From JASGDN01 sp049840815 (GTDB taxonomy: Bacteria > Chloroflexota > Chloroflexia > Thermomicrobiales > UBA6265): a stretch of 64,000 nt of DNA. Below are positions 55,959 to 64,000 of the stretch, one piece after another (the stretch's first letter is position 1; each line of letters begins with the position of its first letter). Made by a program: the position numbers and the translations under genes. The notes under the pieces are model-generated. The model saw only the letters and a program-made list of their open reading frames with translations, had not been told where the DNA came from and did not search any database. The DNA is taken from contig JASGJI010000020.1 in NCBI GenBank assembly GCA_049840815.1, positions 62,001 through 126,000 of the forward strand, given 5' to 3'.

Positions 55959-57065
55959 CTAGGCAGTCTCGGAATCCATTGGTTCATCGTCGCTCGAATC
56001 GAAATCGGCGGCGAATGAGCGCAGTTCACCGACTTTTTCGGTCACGTAAAAGGCGACGATGGCGCCCATTTTTCGGTCGGCAATGGTCGTCGGCTCGTCT
56101 CTGAAATAGGCCCGCAACTGTACGAGCGGATAGGAGAGTTCGTCATAGATCAGTTCGAGGACGTCGAACGCGTCGACGTCCGCATCTTGACGGTGGAGGT
56201 AGGATCGCACACCATCCAAAGCGTTCTGGACTGCTTCGACACTGGCAAGACCACCAATTGAGCGGTCTGGGGCATAGAACGCTTCCGAGAGCTTCTGTAG
56301 CATGTAACCGAGAGTGTCGGGAATGGCATCTTGCATATGGTCATCCTTGAATCGTTCTCGATGGTCGTTGACCCGTTGCTGTAGGTCGTCGAGGACATTG
56401 CCAAGGATGTGATTGACGTCTGCCGTGTGGGCCGCGATGACGGCAGACAAGTCGATTCGTTCTGATTCCGTTGACCCATCGGCAAGCGCGCGCATGAACA
56501 GGACGTCGGAAGGTGTGTCCATCGTTATTCGCGCGACGAAGTTGCTACTTGCCTGGCGCTGCCTATGTGTCTGCTCGGTGGGATGCCCAATGCAAGCGTT
56601 TCGGATTTCGCGGGCGTCCCCAATTCCCTGGTGTGCCTTCAGGTCGAATGGGATCGAAAGGGACCGATGCAATCCCGAAAGGGCGTCCTGCTGGGTATAA
56701 AGCACTTGCAGCACCCCGTACAGGGCCAGGTAACGAAGCCCAATCTCTTCCGATCTGCGCTCGGATGTAGGGTTCAAATGTAGGAAGGCATCTACGGCCT
56801 CGTCGGTGTCTTCGATCACGTCCAGCGAACTGCAAAGCCTGTTCCACGAAAAACTATCTTTCCGCAGGATGTAGGACATGCGAGGGCCATTTATGAGGTC
56901 CCGGATTGGCGAGGTGAAATTGCGAATCACTCGATACTCCCGCGATTCCCCGATCCTCTCACAACATGCGGCGTCCCAGACGCAACCCGCCAGATGACTC
57001 AAGACGAACAGGTCGAGACGTAGGTCCGGAACCTCACCAATGATAACTGGTCTATGCAACGCCAC
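55959..57065 (-). CDS. Unknown protein with HEPN-like RNxxxxH motif
   Basis: This helix-rich protein of 368 residues belongs to no family I recognise. REIRNACIGHPTEQTHRQRQ (about residues 152-171) matches the R-polar-x(4)-H pattern of HEPN ribonucleases and HEPN-like structural domains. Flanking segments are long helices (VNHILGNVLDDLQQRVNDHRE). The C-terminus is acidic. The GTG start at 57065 is uncertain and lacks an RBS. Position next to a type I system makes a defence role possible but unproven. Confidence 0.5.
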   Translation of the reverse strand: MALHRPVIIGEVPDLRLDLFVLSHLAGCVWDAACCERIGESREYRVIRNFTSPIRDLINGPRMSYILRKDSFSWNRLCSSLDVIEDTDEAVDAFLHLNPTSERRSEEIGLRYLALYGVLQVLYTQQDALSGLHRSLSIPFDLKAHQGIGDAREIRNACIGHPTEQTHRQRQASSNFVARITMDTPSDVLFMRALADGSTESERIDLSAVIAAHTADVNHILGNVLDDLQQRVNDHRERFKDDHMQDAIPDTLGYMLQKLSEAFYAPDRSIGGLASVEAVQNALDGVRSYLHRQDADVDAFDVLELIYDELSYPLVQLRAYFRDEPTTIADRKMGAIVAFYVTEKVGELRSFAADFDSSDDEPMDSETA

Positions 57066-57720
57066 AAACGGGCACAGGCCAAGCTGGACACGGTCGCGCC
57101 TTCATTTGGAAAGCACGGTACTTCGCGCGTGGGGAATGCCTTCTCCCAGCGTCATAGACAACCGGGTGGTGACCAGGTCCTCCAGCGCCTCACGTAGTCT
57201 CGGACTTCGTCTGGTCCCGCCCCTGCATTGGGCAACCCGAACACGTACATGACGAGGTAGCCTTGCGTCTTCACGCGTCTGTCGTTCGTCCCGCAAGGCA
57301 GCGGAAGCTGGTTGAGTGCCTCGCAGTCCCGGTGCAGTTGGCGGCCACTGACTTCAAGGTAGCAGCTGATCTTCGTCTAGCTCCAGCCCACCACTCGCGG
57401 ATAGTGGGCGTTGCGCCATCGCGGGATCAGAACGCCTCATCTATCTCTGGACTCCGTTTCTCATGCCAGGCGCTCTTGCCATCAACCGGCCCCGTGCGGG
57501 GTTCCATTGAGGCCTCCCCGCCGCTAAGCCAAGGTATGCTGTCATCCGGCCCTGCGAGTGACAGGTCACACAGCCGCCTCCCTCAGACGTGTCGAGCGGG
57601 GCGCCCCGAACCGTCTTGCATGCGTGAAGCCGCCCTGACCCAATGCCTATTCAACCGGTCCCGCTCGGTGTCTGTTGCCGTGTCAACACGCAGGCCGCCC
57701 AACCGCGACACTCAATGCTC
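57066..57720. other. Apparently non-coding, possibly decayed sequence
   Basis: Short frames with coding-like composition occur on the minus strand near 57100-57300 (MYVFGLPNAGAGPDEVRDYV in one frame, ALEDLVTTRLSMTLGEG in another), suggesting a frameshifted remnant. Nothing can be assigned to a family. Confidence 0.35.
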
Positions 57721-58249
57721 TCAGCGACCCCAGCCAGCAGCTTGTCCGACAATCACAAAGTCCTCACACATCTCGTGATTCCCCGTCCATAAATCGAACC
57801 GGAAGTCGGACTCGCTCCGCCCATGGATCGTGCCCTTAGGGGACGCTTCGCCCCAACCAACAACATCACCGTTCTGGTCAAGACACATGGCGATTCCATG
57901 AGCGTTATCCACTGTGCGTGACGGATTGCGCCAGGTCCCAACGTCAATTACGGAAGAAGTGAAGATTCGCCACGACTCAGCATCCGCTTCGAGGTCGGGA
58001 TCTGCCGGTGGCGGGTCGGGAAGTTGCCGTTCATAGTGCATGGGGTCGCCGCGAGCACGCAGCCACACTGCCGGGTCCTCACTGCCCAGGTCTTGCCGCA
58101 GGTCCTTGAGCGCCAACATCAGCAATTCTCCCCGTACCACCGAGGCGAGGTCTCCGAGCTGGTCCCATGCCGCTGCGTTGTGGGCTGCCCGATACTCAGG
58201 GTCATGGTTCCGCCATTCGGAAACCGTCTGCCGGGTGACACCAGCTTCC

Positions 58250-59266
58250 TAGAGCCGAATACGAAAGAGTTGCCTGATTGACACGGGGTGTGCGAAGGTT
58301 GGCGCATGCCCCGAGCCTATTTGGTGGACCTCCGTGAGCGAGTGATGGCGGCTGTGGCGGACGGCAGGACCATGGCTGAGGTCGCCCAGCAGTTCTCCGT
58401 CAGTGTCGATGCGATCGCCGACTGGAAACGGCTTCAGGCGACGACGGACAGCCTCGCCCCAGTCGCCCACCACATCGGTCGGCCTCGTGCCCTCTCGGCG
58501 GCCCAGCATCAGCTCCTGCGGGAGCGAGTCGCGGCGGTCCCCGATGCCACCAGCCGGGAATACCGGGATTGGCTGGAAGCGGAACATCAGGTGGTCGTGA
58601 GCACGAGTGTGGTGTGGCGTGCCCTCACCCGGATGCACCTCACCCGCAAAACAGTCGTCTGATCGCCATCGAGCAGGATGCCGATCGCCGGGCGTCCTGG
58701 CAGGTGGAACAGCCCATGCTCGACCCGGAGGAGCTGGTCTTTCTCGACGAAACCAGCACCCAGACGAATCTCGCCCGGACGCATGGCCGGGCACCGAAAG
58801 GCGAACGCCTCGCCGCCGCCGTCCCTCGGAACCACGGCCCGAACCTGACCTGTCTTGCCGCCCTGACCGCCACTGGGGTCGGGCCGTCCCTCGTCTTCGA
58901 AGGGGCATTGGACGGGGCGATCTTCACCCAGTGGGTCACCGAGGCGCTTGTCCCCAGCCTGCGCCCGGGGCAGGTCGTGATCCTGGATAACCTCAGCGTC
59001 CACAAGGTGGCGGCGGCGCGGGCGGCCATCGAAGCGGCCGGGTGTCAGCTCCGCTTCCTGCCCGCCTACTCCCCCGACTTCAATCCGATCGAACAGATCT
59101 TCAGCCGGCTCAAGGCGCATCTCCGATCCGTCGGAGCACGGACGATCCCGGCGCTGACCGACGCCATCGGCGTGGCCCTGAACGCCGTCACCGCGCCCCA
59201 GGCCAGGGCCACCTTCCGCCATGCAGGGTATGGTCAGTGATCGCTACGCTTTCGTATTCGGCTCTA
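58250..59266 (+). mobile_element. IS630-family element (IS630c)
   Basis: This 1017-bp element has 15-bp perfect inverted ends (GAGCCGAATACGAAAG region, 17-19 bp when TA/CTAG is counted). It is flanked by CTAG on both sides (58249-58252, 59264-59267) and is inserted in an HTH gene. Confidence 0.92.
58306..59240 (+). CDS. IS630c transposase, two frames joined by -1 frameshift
   Basis: ORF 1 (58306-58662) is the double-HTH part, MPRAYLVDLRERVMAAVAD to MHLTRKTVV. ORF 2 overlaps it and ends at 59240, with LVFLDETSTQTN, VVILDNLSVHK and FLPAYSPDFNPIEQ as the DDE residues. At CGCAAAAC a -1 slip gives HLTRKNSRLIAIEQD, which matches the continuous family sequence. No damage is visible in either half. 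Confidence 0.88.
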
Positions 59267-59450
59267 GGCTGCATCCTCGACCGTCTTCCCGCTCAGCTGC
59301 GCCGCGAGGGCGAGGCACTGTTTGTCGGTGAGCTTTGGGATACGTCCGGCCTGCTTCGGTGGGGTGATGCGTCCTGTGGTTCGTGCCATTGGTGGACCTC
59401 TTCGTCGTCGGGGCGCATGTCGGGTAAGTCAGTACCCCGTTCTGGGCTTC

Positions 59451-59660
59451 CATGAGGTGTCGTGTCACTCATGAGGTGCTGTCGTGAACACTGTCGGAAT
59501 GAATCCGAATGTCGAGTCTCACTGCGTGGTGCGATCGCTTGCATGGGGTATCCACTTGTGCATGGGGTGTCCACGTCCCCACGCTGGGCGCGGGTGCGCA
59601 TGTCGGATTCACTCCAGGCCGGTGCATGGAACTCATGGGGCGACGCGCAACTCATGGGGT
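59451..59660. repeat. Three pairs of CATGRGGY direct repeats, candidate iteron array
   Basis: CATGRGGY occurs at 59451, 59470, 59542, 59561, 59634 and 59653. Within each pair the spacing is 19 bp, and the pairs are 91 and 92 bp apart. The array fills the region upstream of the HTH gene start (59389) and downstream of the docking-like gene. Confidence 0.75.
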
Positions 59661-59709
59661 TCCGATTCGTAGTCAGGGAGCACGAACCCAAGTACATGCA
59701 GACGACGCA

Positions 59710-60540
59710 TCAGAAGGCCTCAGGATATGCGTGCGTGGCCAGGTGCGAACATGCGTTCCCATCGCCTTCAGGACCCTCGTAGCGATTTACAGAGGCATTC
59801 CCACTGTCCCAAGGAGAGCCCGCCATGCGAGCGTCACAATGCTGCGGGTACTGGATCATGCGGCTTCTTCCTTCGCCACTTCGAGAGGGGTCTTCATGAC
59901 CGCCTCGTACTCGTGAAGCAACCTCATCCAATGCGCAATGCGCCGCCAGCCGGTCACGCTCGGCACCCGTTGCTGCATCACAGAGCGCCTCACCGCGTTC
60001 AAGCCGGTCAGCAAGGCTCAGCGCCGCTAACACCTCATCCTTCGCTATCGTCACGCGAGCATGCAGCGCACCAGAGGGCCGGTTCCCGTCGTATCGCACG
60101 ACCCCGCCTGGTGCCGCGTGGAGCGTCACTCCAGCTATGTGCATGGCACCGAAGAGGTCTGCAACCGTGAGCAACGAAGGGCGCTCCGGTTCGAGAGTGA
60201 GGTATTCATCCCTCCAGCTCCAGGCTTCGGCCTGTGCCGCGCAGGGGCGTTCACACGGGCGCTTCATCAGGGACTCGCTGCATGGTCCCAACACTGCACA
60301 TGCACGGTCCCCGATACACCCTTCCGCCGGAACGAACTGGCGCGGATTCGAGCCGGGAGCGTCACAGTCTCCAATCCGGCCTGCCCTCAGAAGCGCCATC
60401 AGTTCGGGCTTGGTCTCGCCGATTGCCTCACGCAACGGCGCTGGCAAACAACTAACATGGGTGGCGACAAGCTGCCCGTCTGTGACGAACATCCGCGAGC
60501 CAGCAAGGTAGACCTCACGGAGAATGGAGTGAGCATCCAT
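59710..60540 (-). pseudogene. Docking-domain-like element gene frameshifted by a 7-bp duplication
   Basis: The frame starts at an ATG at 60540 overlapping the upstream stop (TGATG). Two TubC-like segments are seen: ILREVYLAGSRMFVTDG to KPELMALLRA, and LLTVADLFGAMHIAG to AALSLADRL. At 59930-59943 AATGCGC is tandemly duplicated. Removing one copy gives RDRLAAHWMRLLHEYEA to KEEAA and a stop at 59856, whose TGA overlaps an ATG (59859) of a 49-residue ORF ending at 59710. The single open frame seen today is therefore an artificial fusion of the two. Confidence 0.7.
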
Positions 60541-60805
60541 CACCACACCCCCAAGTCGTCATCGCCGGCCCTGTTCGCGGCGAGTGGATCGGCGCGGTGA
60601 TCTTCCAGACTCTCCTTTGGGGATACATACCTCGAATCCTCCAAGGGCATGGATGACATGGACAATATGGGCAATGGGCCTTCGATACCGGCAAACGTTG
60701 GGGAATTGTCCATGTGTCCATGCGGGTTCAGCGAGATGAGGACTGACTTCCCGTCGCGATCTCGGTGCACCCACCCGGTATCTTCGAGCGTCGCGAGCGG
60801 TGCGT
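60540..60805 (-). pseudogene. C-terminal remnant of a DUF3987-type gene
   Basis: About 88 residues remain in frame from the IS630b boundary: APLATLEDTGWVHRDRDGKS, a winged-helix-like piece, then an acidic tail ending DDDLGVW. Layout and gene order (followed by a docking-domain-like gene through an overlap) match the intact DUF3987 gene at 38647-40239. Everything upstream has been replaced by IS630b and IS481. Confidence 0.6.
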
Positions 60806-60806
60806 C

Positions 60807-62041
60807 TAGTGGAGTGTCACTCCTCAAATGCCGGATAGAGGTGACGGAGACGGGTGCGAGCATCGCTGGTGGTGAACTGCCAGTCGATCGTGCGGGTGGC
60901 GGCATTACGCCGGTCGGCCCAGGCAGTCACTTCCCGTTCCATCGCGTTACGATCCGGGATGCGCTGCCGCAGGCACTGACGCTGGAGGATGCTCAATTCA
61001 AGCTCTGCCATGTTCAGCCACGATCCATGTTTCGGCGTGTGGTGGAACTCCAGCTTGTCCGCCAAGCGTCTGGCTTCATCGGGCGGGAAGGCCGCATACA
61101 ACGATGCGGGCGTGTGGATGTTCAGCTGATCGAGGACCAGAACGATTCGCTTGGCGTCGGGATAGTGGACCTCGACCAGCGCCTTGATGCAGGCCGCGAA
61201 GTCGAGGCGGGTGCGCTGCGTGCTGACCATGACGGACCGCCACCCCCGCAGCGGCTCGGTCACCAGGAAGAGGTTGGCGATCCCACCTCGGACATACTCC
61301 GGATCGTGGCGGGCCGGATGGCCAGGGACGACGGGTTGGGGTGGCCGGGTCTCATCGAGCAGTTGTCGGTTGGTCTCATCGAGACAGATGACGGGATGCG
61401 CCGGATCGAATGGGCGCTGGTACACATCCAGCACATCTTCCATATGCCAGACGAACTCAGGATCGGCGGTGGGGGCCAGGCACCATTGCTCAACCAGCCA
61501 GGGTTTCAGCGCGTTTTTTTGAGGGTTCGGCGCACGGTCTCGTAGGAGATGGAGGGCACCACCTCCAGCCGCACCACCTCATCGGCGAGCAGGCGTAACG
61601 ACCAGCGGTCGGCTCCATCGGGCGGCTCCGAGCAGGTCACGGCGATCAGCTTCGCCTCCTGCTCGCCATCGAGCGTTCGCTCGTAGACACGATCCGGGCG
61701 CTTGCGCTCCATGGTGGCCGCCAGCCCCTCGGTTGCGAACTGCCGCCGCACGCGAAGGACCGTGCTGGCGTTGACGTCGAGCGCTCCGACAATCGCGGCA
61801 TCCGACCAGCTGGGACCGGCCTCGCCATGATCGGCTTTGAGCAGGATGCGAGCTCGAGTGATCCTCTGGGCAGTCGCAACTCCGCTATGGATCAGGCCGT
61901 TCAGCTCGGCACGCTCAGCGTCGGTCAGGATGACGCGATAGGAATTGGCCATAGCGGGGACTCCTCGCGGGAAACACGGCACGATTCCCTACGCGCTCGC
62001 AGTCCCCTTGCCACCGGCAACTCATGGCTGACACACCACTA
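60807..62041 (-). mobile_element. IS630-family element, copy 2 (IS630b, inverted)
   Basis: This copy has the same length (1235 bp) and encoded proteins as copy 1, in opposite orientation. CTAG flanks it at 60806-60809 and 62039-62042; the latter is shared with the neighbouring IS481. Confidence 0.93.
60817..61952 (-). CDS. IS630b transposase, copy 2
   Basis: ORF 1 (61952-61506) and ORF 2 (ending at 60817) have the same translations as in copy 1, including the A7 slip site. The identity implies recent transposition or gene conversion. Confidence 0.9.
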
Positions 62042-62997
62042 GGTGTTGATTTGCAATAGGTTGTTGCGGAATGCGGAGATGCGATCCATGGGCGGCTTTC
62101 CGCCGATGCCGGTGTGAGGACGCGTGGTGTTGTAGGTTTCGACCCAGCCGGACAAGGCCTTGGCGCGATCATCCGAGGTGTCGTAGGTCGTGGCATACGC
62201 CCACTCCCGCAACGCCGTCTGAATGAACCGCTCCGCCTTGCCGTTCGTGCGCGGCGTGTAGGGCCGGGTCCGGCGATGCTGGAGGCCCAGCTCCACACAG
62301 GCCGTCCGAAAGGCGTGGGGACGATAGCACGAGCCATTGTCGGTCATGATCGCGGCCACCGTGATCCCCTGCTCCCGATACCAGCCCACGGTGTCCCGGA
62401 GCATCTGCACCGCGGCGTCGCTCCGTTCATCGGGCAAGATCCGGACCTGCGGACCCAGGAATGATCGTCAATCGCCACATGCACCGCCTCCCAGCCGATG
62501 CCACGACTCTGCCGCGTCCGATCCCCAGTGATGCGATGTCCAACCCGATCGAAGCGACCGAGCTTCTTGGTGTCGAAGTGGATCAGGGCACCGGGTTCCG
62601 CCAGCTCGTAGCGGTTGGGCGGCTGGGCTGGTTCCAGGTCTTTGGCGCGGGACAAGCCCGCCCGCCGGAGATAGCGGCTGACCGTGGCCCAGGAACACCC
62701 GTGGATCGCGGCCAGCTGTTTCCCGCTCTGGTGGTCTCGCCGTCCGGCCTCGATCGCCGCGACCGTCTCGGTGGCGGTCGGGTTCCGAACGTGGTGGGGA
62801 CGAGACGACCGATCGGCGAAGGGATCGACGCCGGGCTGCGACGGGGCATCGGCCCGATGCAGCCACTTCCGGACCGTCGTTTCGGAGATCCCGAAGTCCG
62901 CCGCGACCCGCGTCACGGACTGCCCCTCCTCCCGCACCCGCCGCACCATGAGCGCTCGACTCCATAGCGTCGTTCTGGCACCCTTATGGACGTTCAT
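62039..62997 (-). pseudogene. Frameshifted IS481 transposase
   Basis: The first frame from ATG 62997 runs through LIHFDTKKLGRFDRVGH to AIDDHSW. A one-base deletion relative to copy 1 (GTCGCGCAG versus GTCCGCAG, near 62440) shifts the rest, which continues in another frame with ILPDERSDAAVQ, IMTDNGSCY and NGKAERFIQ to INT. The stop TAG again lies in CTAG. Confidence 0.88.
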
Positions 62998-63102
62998 CCG
63001 GTTCCCTCCTGGCTCGCTGAAGACGTCAGACATCTCAAGCGTCCATGATCCGAACCGGATGAACAATCCCCTTCCTCACCACAACCTACTGAAACCCTAC
63101 AC
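62043..63102 (-). mobile_element. IS481-family element, copy 2 (diverged)
   Basis: This 1060-bp element is related to but clearly diverged from copy 1. It is bounded by CTAG at 62039-62042 and 63103-63106. Its right boundary lies on the stop codon of the RraA-like gene. Confidence 0.9.
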
Positions 63103-63798
63103 CTAGAGTAGGCCGAAGTGATCGAACGCTTCGCGCAGCGTACGTCCCTCGACGAGCCAGGCGCGCATCGCGTTCTCCCCGCTCGCTTTCTCGCGGGCCA
63201 GCCGGATGACCTCGTCCTCGTCCTCACGTGGGATGACGACGATCCCATCCACATCGGCGAACACGAGTTCACCGGGTCGTACCAGCACCCCTCCGCATTC
63301 GACGGGCTCACCGATGGCGACAATCATGCCTCGGCCCTTTGAGTCCACTGGCCGCATGCCGGTGGAAAAGACCGGAAACTGCATCTGTTCGATCACCCTC
63401 ACGTCCCGGGTGTGACCATCCAGAATCGCCCCCCGGCCGCCCCGAGCGCGGGTTGCTGTGGATAGCAGCTCACCCCACAGGCAGGTGCGGGTGGATCGGT
63501 TGGTCCCCGCTACCACCACGCCATTCCGTGGCACAGAGTCGATTGCCTTGATTTCCATTGAATAGGGATCATCGGGAAGATGATAGATATCGGATGAGAG
63601 AATCGTGTGCGCTCGACCCACCACCACTGCGCCCGACCACACGGGACGGATGTCGGCATGCATCGCCTGCTCGCGGTAGCCAAGCGAATCGAGAACATCC
63701 GATAGGACGCCGGTATAGAGCTCCTGTGCTAGCGCATCGAAGAGCTGCCCCTCGTCATGCTGACCGGTGATCACTTCATCCCCGTGCAGATCGATCAT
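63103..63798 (-). CDS. RraA-like / HMG aldolase family protein
   Basis: This 231-residue protein is of the RraA-like fold used by 4-hydroxy-4-methyl-2-oxoglutarate aldolases and the RNase E inhibitor RraA. Motifs are LYTGVLSDVLDSLGYREQ, GGRGAILDGHTRDVR (with the catalytic Arg/Asp region) and PGELVFADVDGIVVIP. The aldolase role is more likely for this subfamily, with oxaloacetate decarboxylation as a common side activity. It ends LREAFDHFGLL, a usual family end; the TAG stop is part of the CTAG at the IS481 edge, so the gene seems intact. Confidence 0.85.
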   Translation of the reverse strand: MIDLHGDEVITGQHDEGQLFDALAQELYTGVLSDVLDSLGYREQAMHADIRPVWSGAVVVGRAHTILSSDIYHLPDDPYSMEIKAIDSVPRNGVVVAGTNRSTRTCLWGELLSTATRARGGRGAILDGHTRDVRVIEQMQFPVFSTGMRPVDSKGRGMIVAIGEPVECGGVLVRPGELVFADVDGIVVIPREDEDEVIRLAREKASGENAMRAWLVEGRTLREAFDHFGLL

Positions 63799-63825
63799 CG
63801 TAACTTCCTTATCGGCGGCATCATA

Positions 63826-63848
63826 ATCATGAACGATCGTTTCATGAT
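63826..63848 (-). promoter_or_regulatory. Candidate operator upstream of the RraA-like gene
   Basis: ATCATGAACGATCGTTTCATGAT is an inverted repeat around the perfect palindrome AACGATCGTT, with one asymmetric base, 28 bases before the start codon. It fits a GntR- or IclR-type regulator site, but no regulator gene is in view. The remaining 63849-64000 shows nothing definite. Confidence 0.5.
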
Positions 63849-64000
63849 ATCCAGACTCCTGCCGCTGTCAATCCTGTATAACGGAGATCCTCAAGAATGG
63901 CAGCGCGAGCGTCATGTTCCAGCGTTCCCCTGATCGCCCATCCCGAGCGATCCAGGCATGCGGCCGAGTTTGCATGCCCCTATGACAGGTAGAAGAAGCT

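Larger units (their letters stand above)
57721..59389 (-). pseudogene. Helix-turn-helix element protein split by IS630c
   Basis: The N-terminal part (ATG at 59389) reads MARTTGRITPPKQAGR to LSGKTVEDAA. The C-terminal part (58252-57721) reads EAGVTRQTVSEWRNHDPEYR and continues to GQAAGWGR. Joined, they form an HTH (VEDAA-x-EAGVTRQTVSEWRN) as in terminase-small-subunit-like or element regulators. The IS sits exactly at x, and the rebuilt CTAG junction reads TAG in frame, so either the gene was already nonsense-mutated or the junction is not ancestral. Confidence 0.75.

Noticed and set aside
35456..62041. A 26-kb composite transposon bounded by the two IS630b copies
   Set aside because: Each copy has its own CTAG flanks consistent with independent insertion; nothing shows joint movement.

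Overview
The window is GC-rich bacterial DNA. Gene content (HslUV, ScpAB, M50 proteases, a five-gene Liv transporter, twin-arginine signals, a zinc-ribbon sigma-54) fits a Chloroflexota chromosome, most likely Thermomicrobia-like; that placement is inference from protein style, not a search result.

Region 1 (1-29.7 kb) is ordinary chromosome: an S41 peptidase, a VOC protein, a branched-chain aminotransferase, a ROK kinase, hslUV, topA, dprA, an HpcH/HpaI aldolase, two oligopeptide ABC ATPases, a translationally coupled run (M50 protease, HD-like protein, scpA, scpB, APH-type kinase), a cysteine desulfurase behind an IscR-like Rrf2 regulator, an M50-CBS protease, rpoN, and livKHMGF.

Region 2 (29.7-46.94 kb) is an integrative element in the 3' end of a tRNA-Arg(CCG). 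A 44-bp direct repeat marks both ends, and a tyrosine integrase lies next to the right end. From left to right it holds a graveyard of insertion sequences and broken cargo (IS630a, IS5, DUF499 and PQQ-protein remnants), an LPSTG-anchored surface protein, a second IS630, and a tightly overlapped operon: excisionase-like HTH, zinc-finger primase-like gene (split by an IS481), DUF3987 protein, docking-domain-like protein and three unknown proteins. A non-coding inverted-repeat region sits upstream of that operon. An M3 peptidase and the integrase follow.

Region 3 (46.94-about 63.1 kb) looks like a second, related element stacked on the same site. Its left end repeats the hairpin and paired 8-bp boxes of the first element at identical distances (+29 and +71) from the att core. 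It carries a six-ORF, 4-bp-overlap defence operon (hsdM, DUF1016 nuclease, 23-aa scar ORF, Mrr-like nuclease, hsdS, hsdR). The hsdS has ten perfect 8-bp repeats between its two target-recognition domains. Two unknown genes follow, one with a HEPN-like motif, then an HTH gene split by IS630c, an array of paired direct repeats, and a decayed docking/DUF3987 module cut off by IS630b and IS481. No integrase or right att site remains before an RraA-like gene at the window's end.

The best leads are the repeat-bearing hsdS with its split reading frame, the tandem islands with conserved end geometry, two candidate iteron-type control or origin regions, and the use of CTAG as landing site by three unrelated IS types, sometimes exactly on stop codons.
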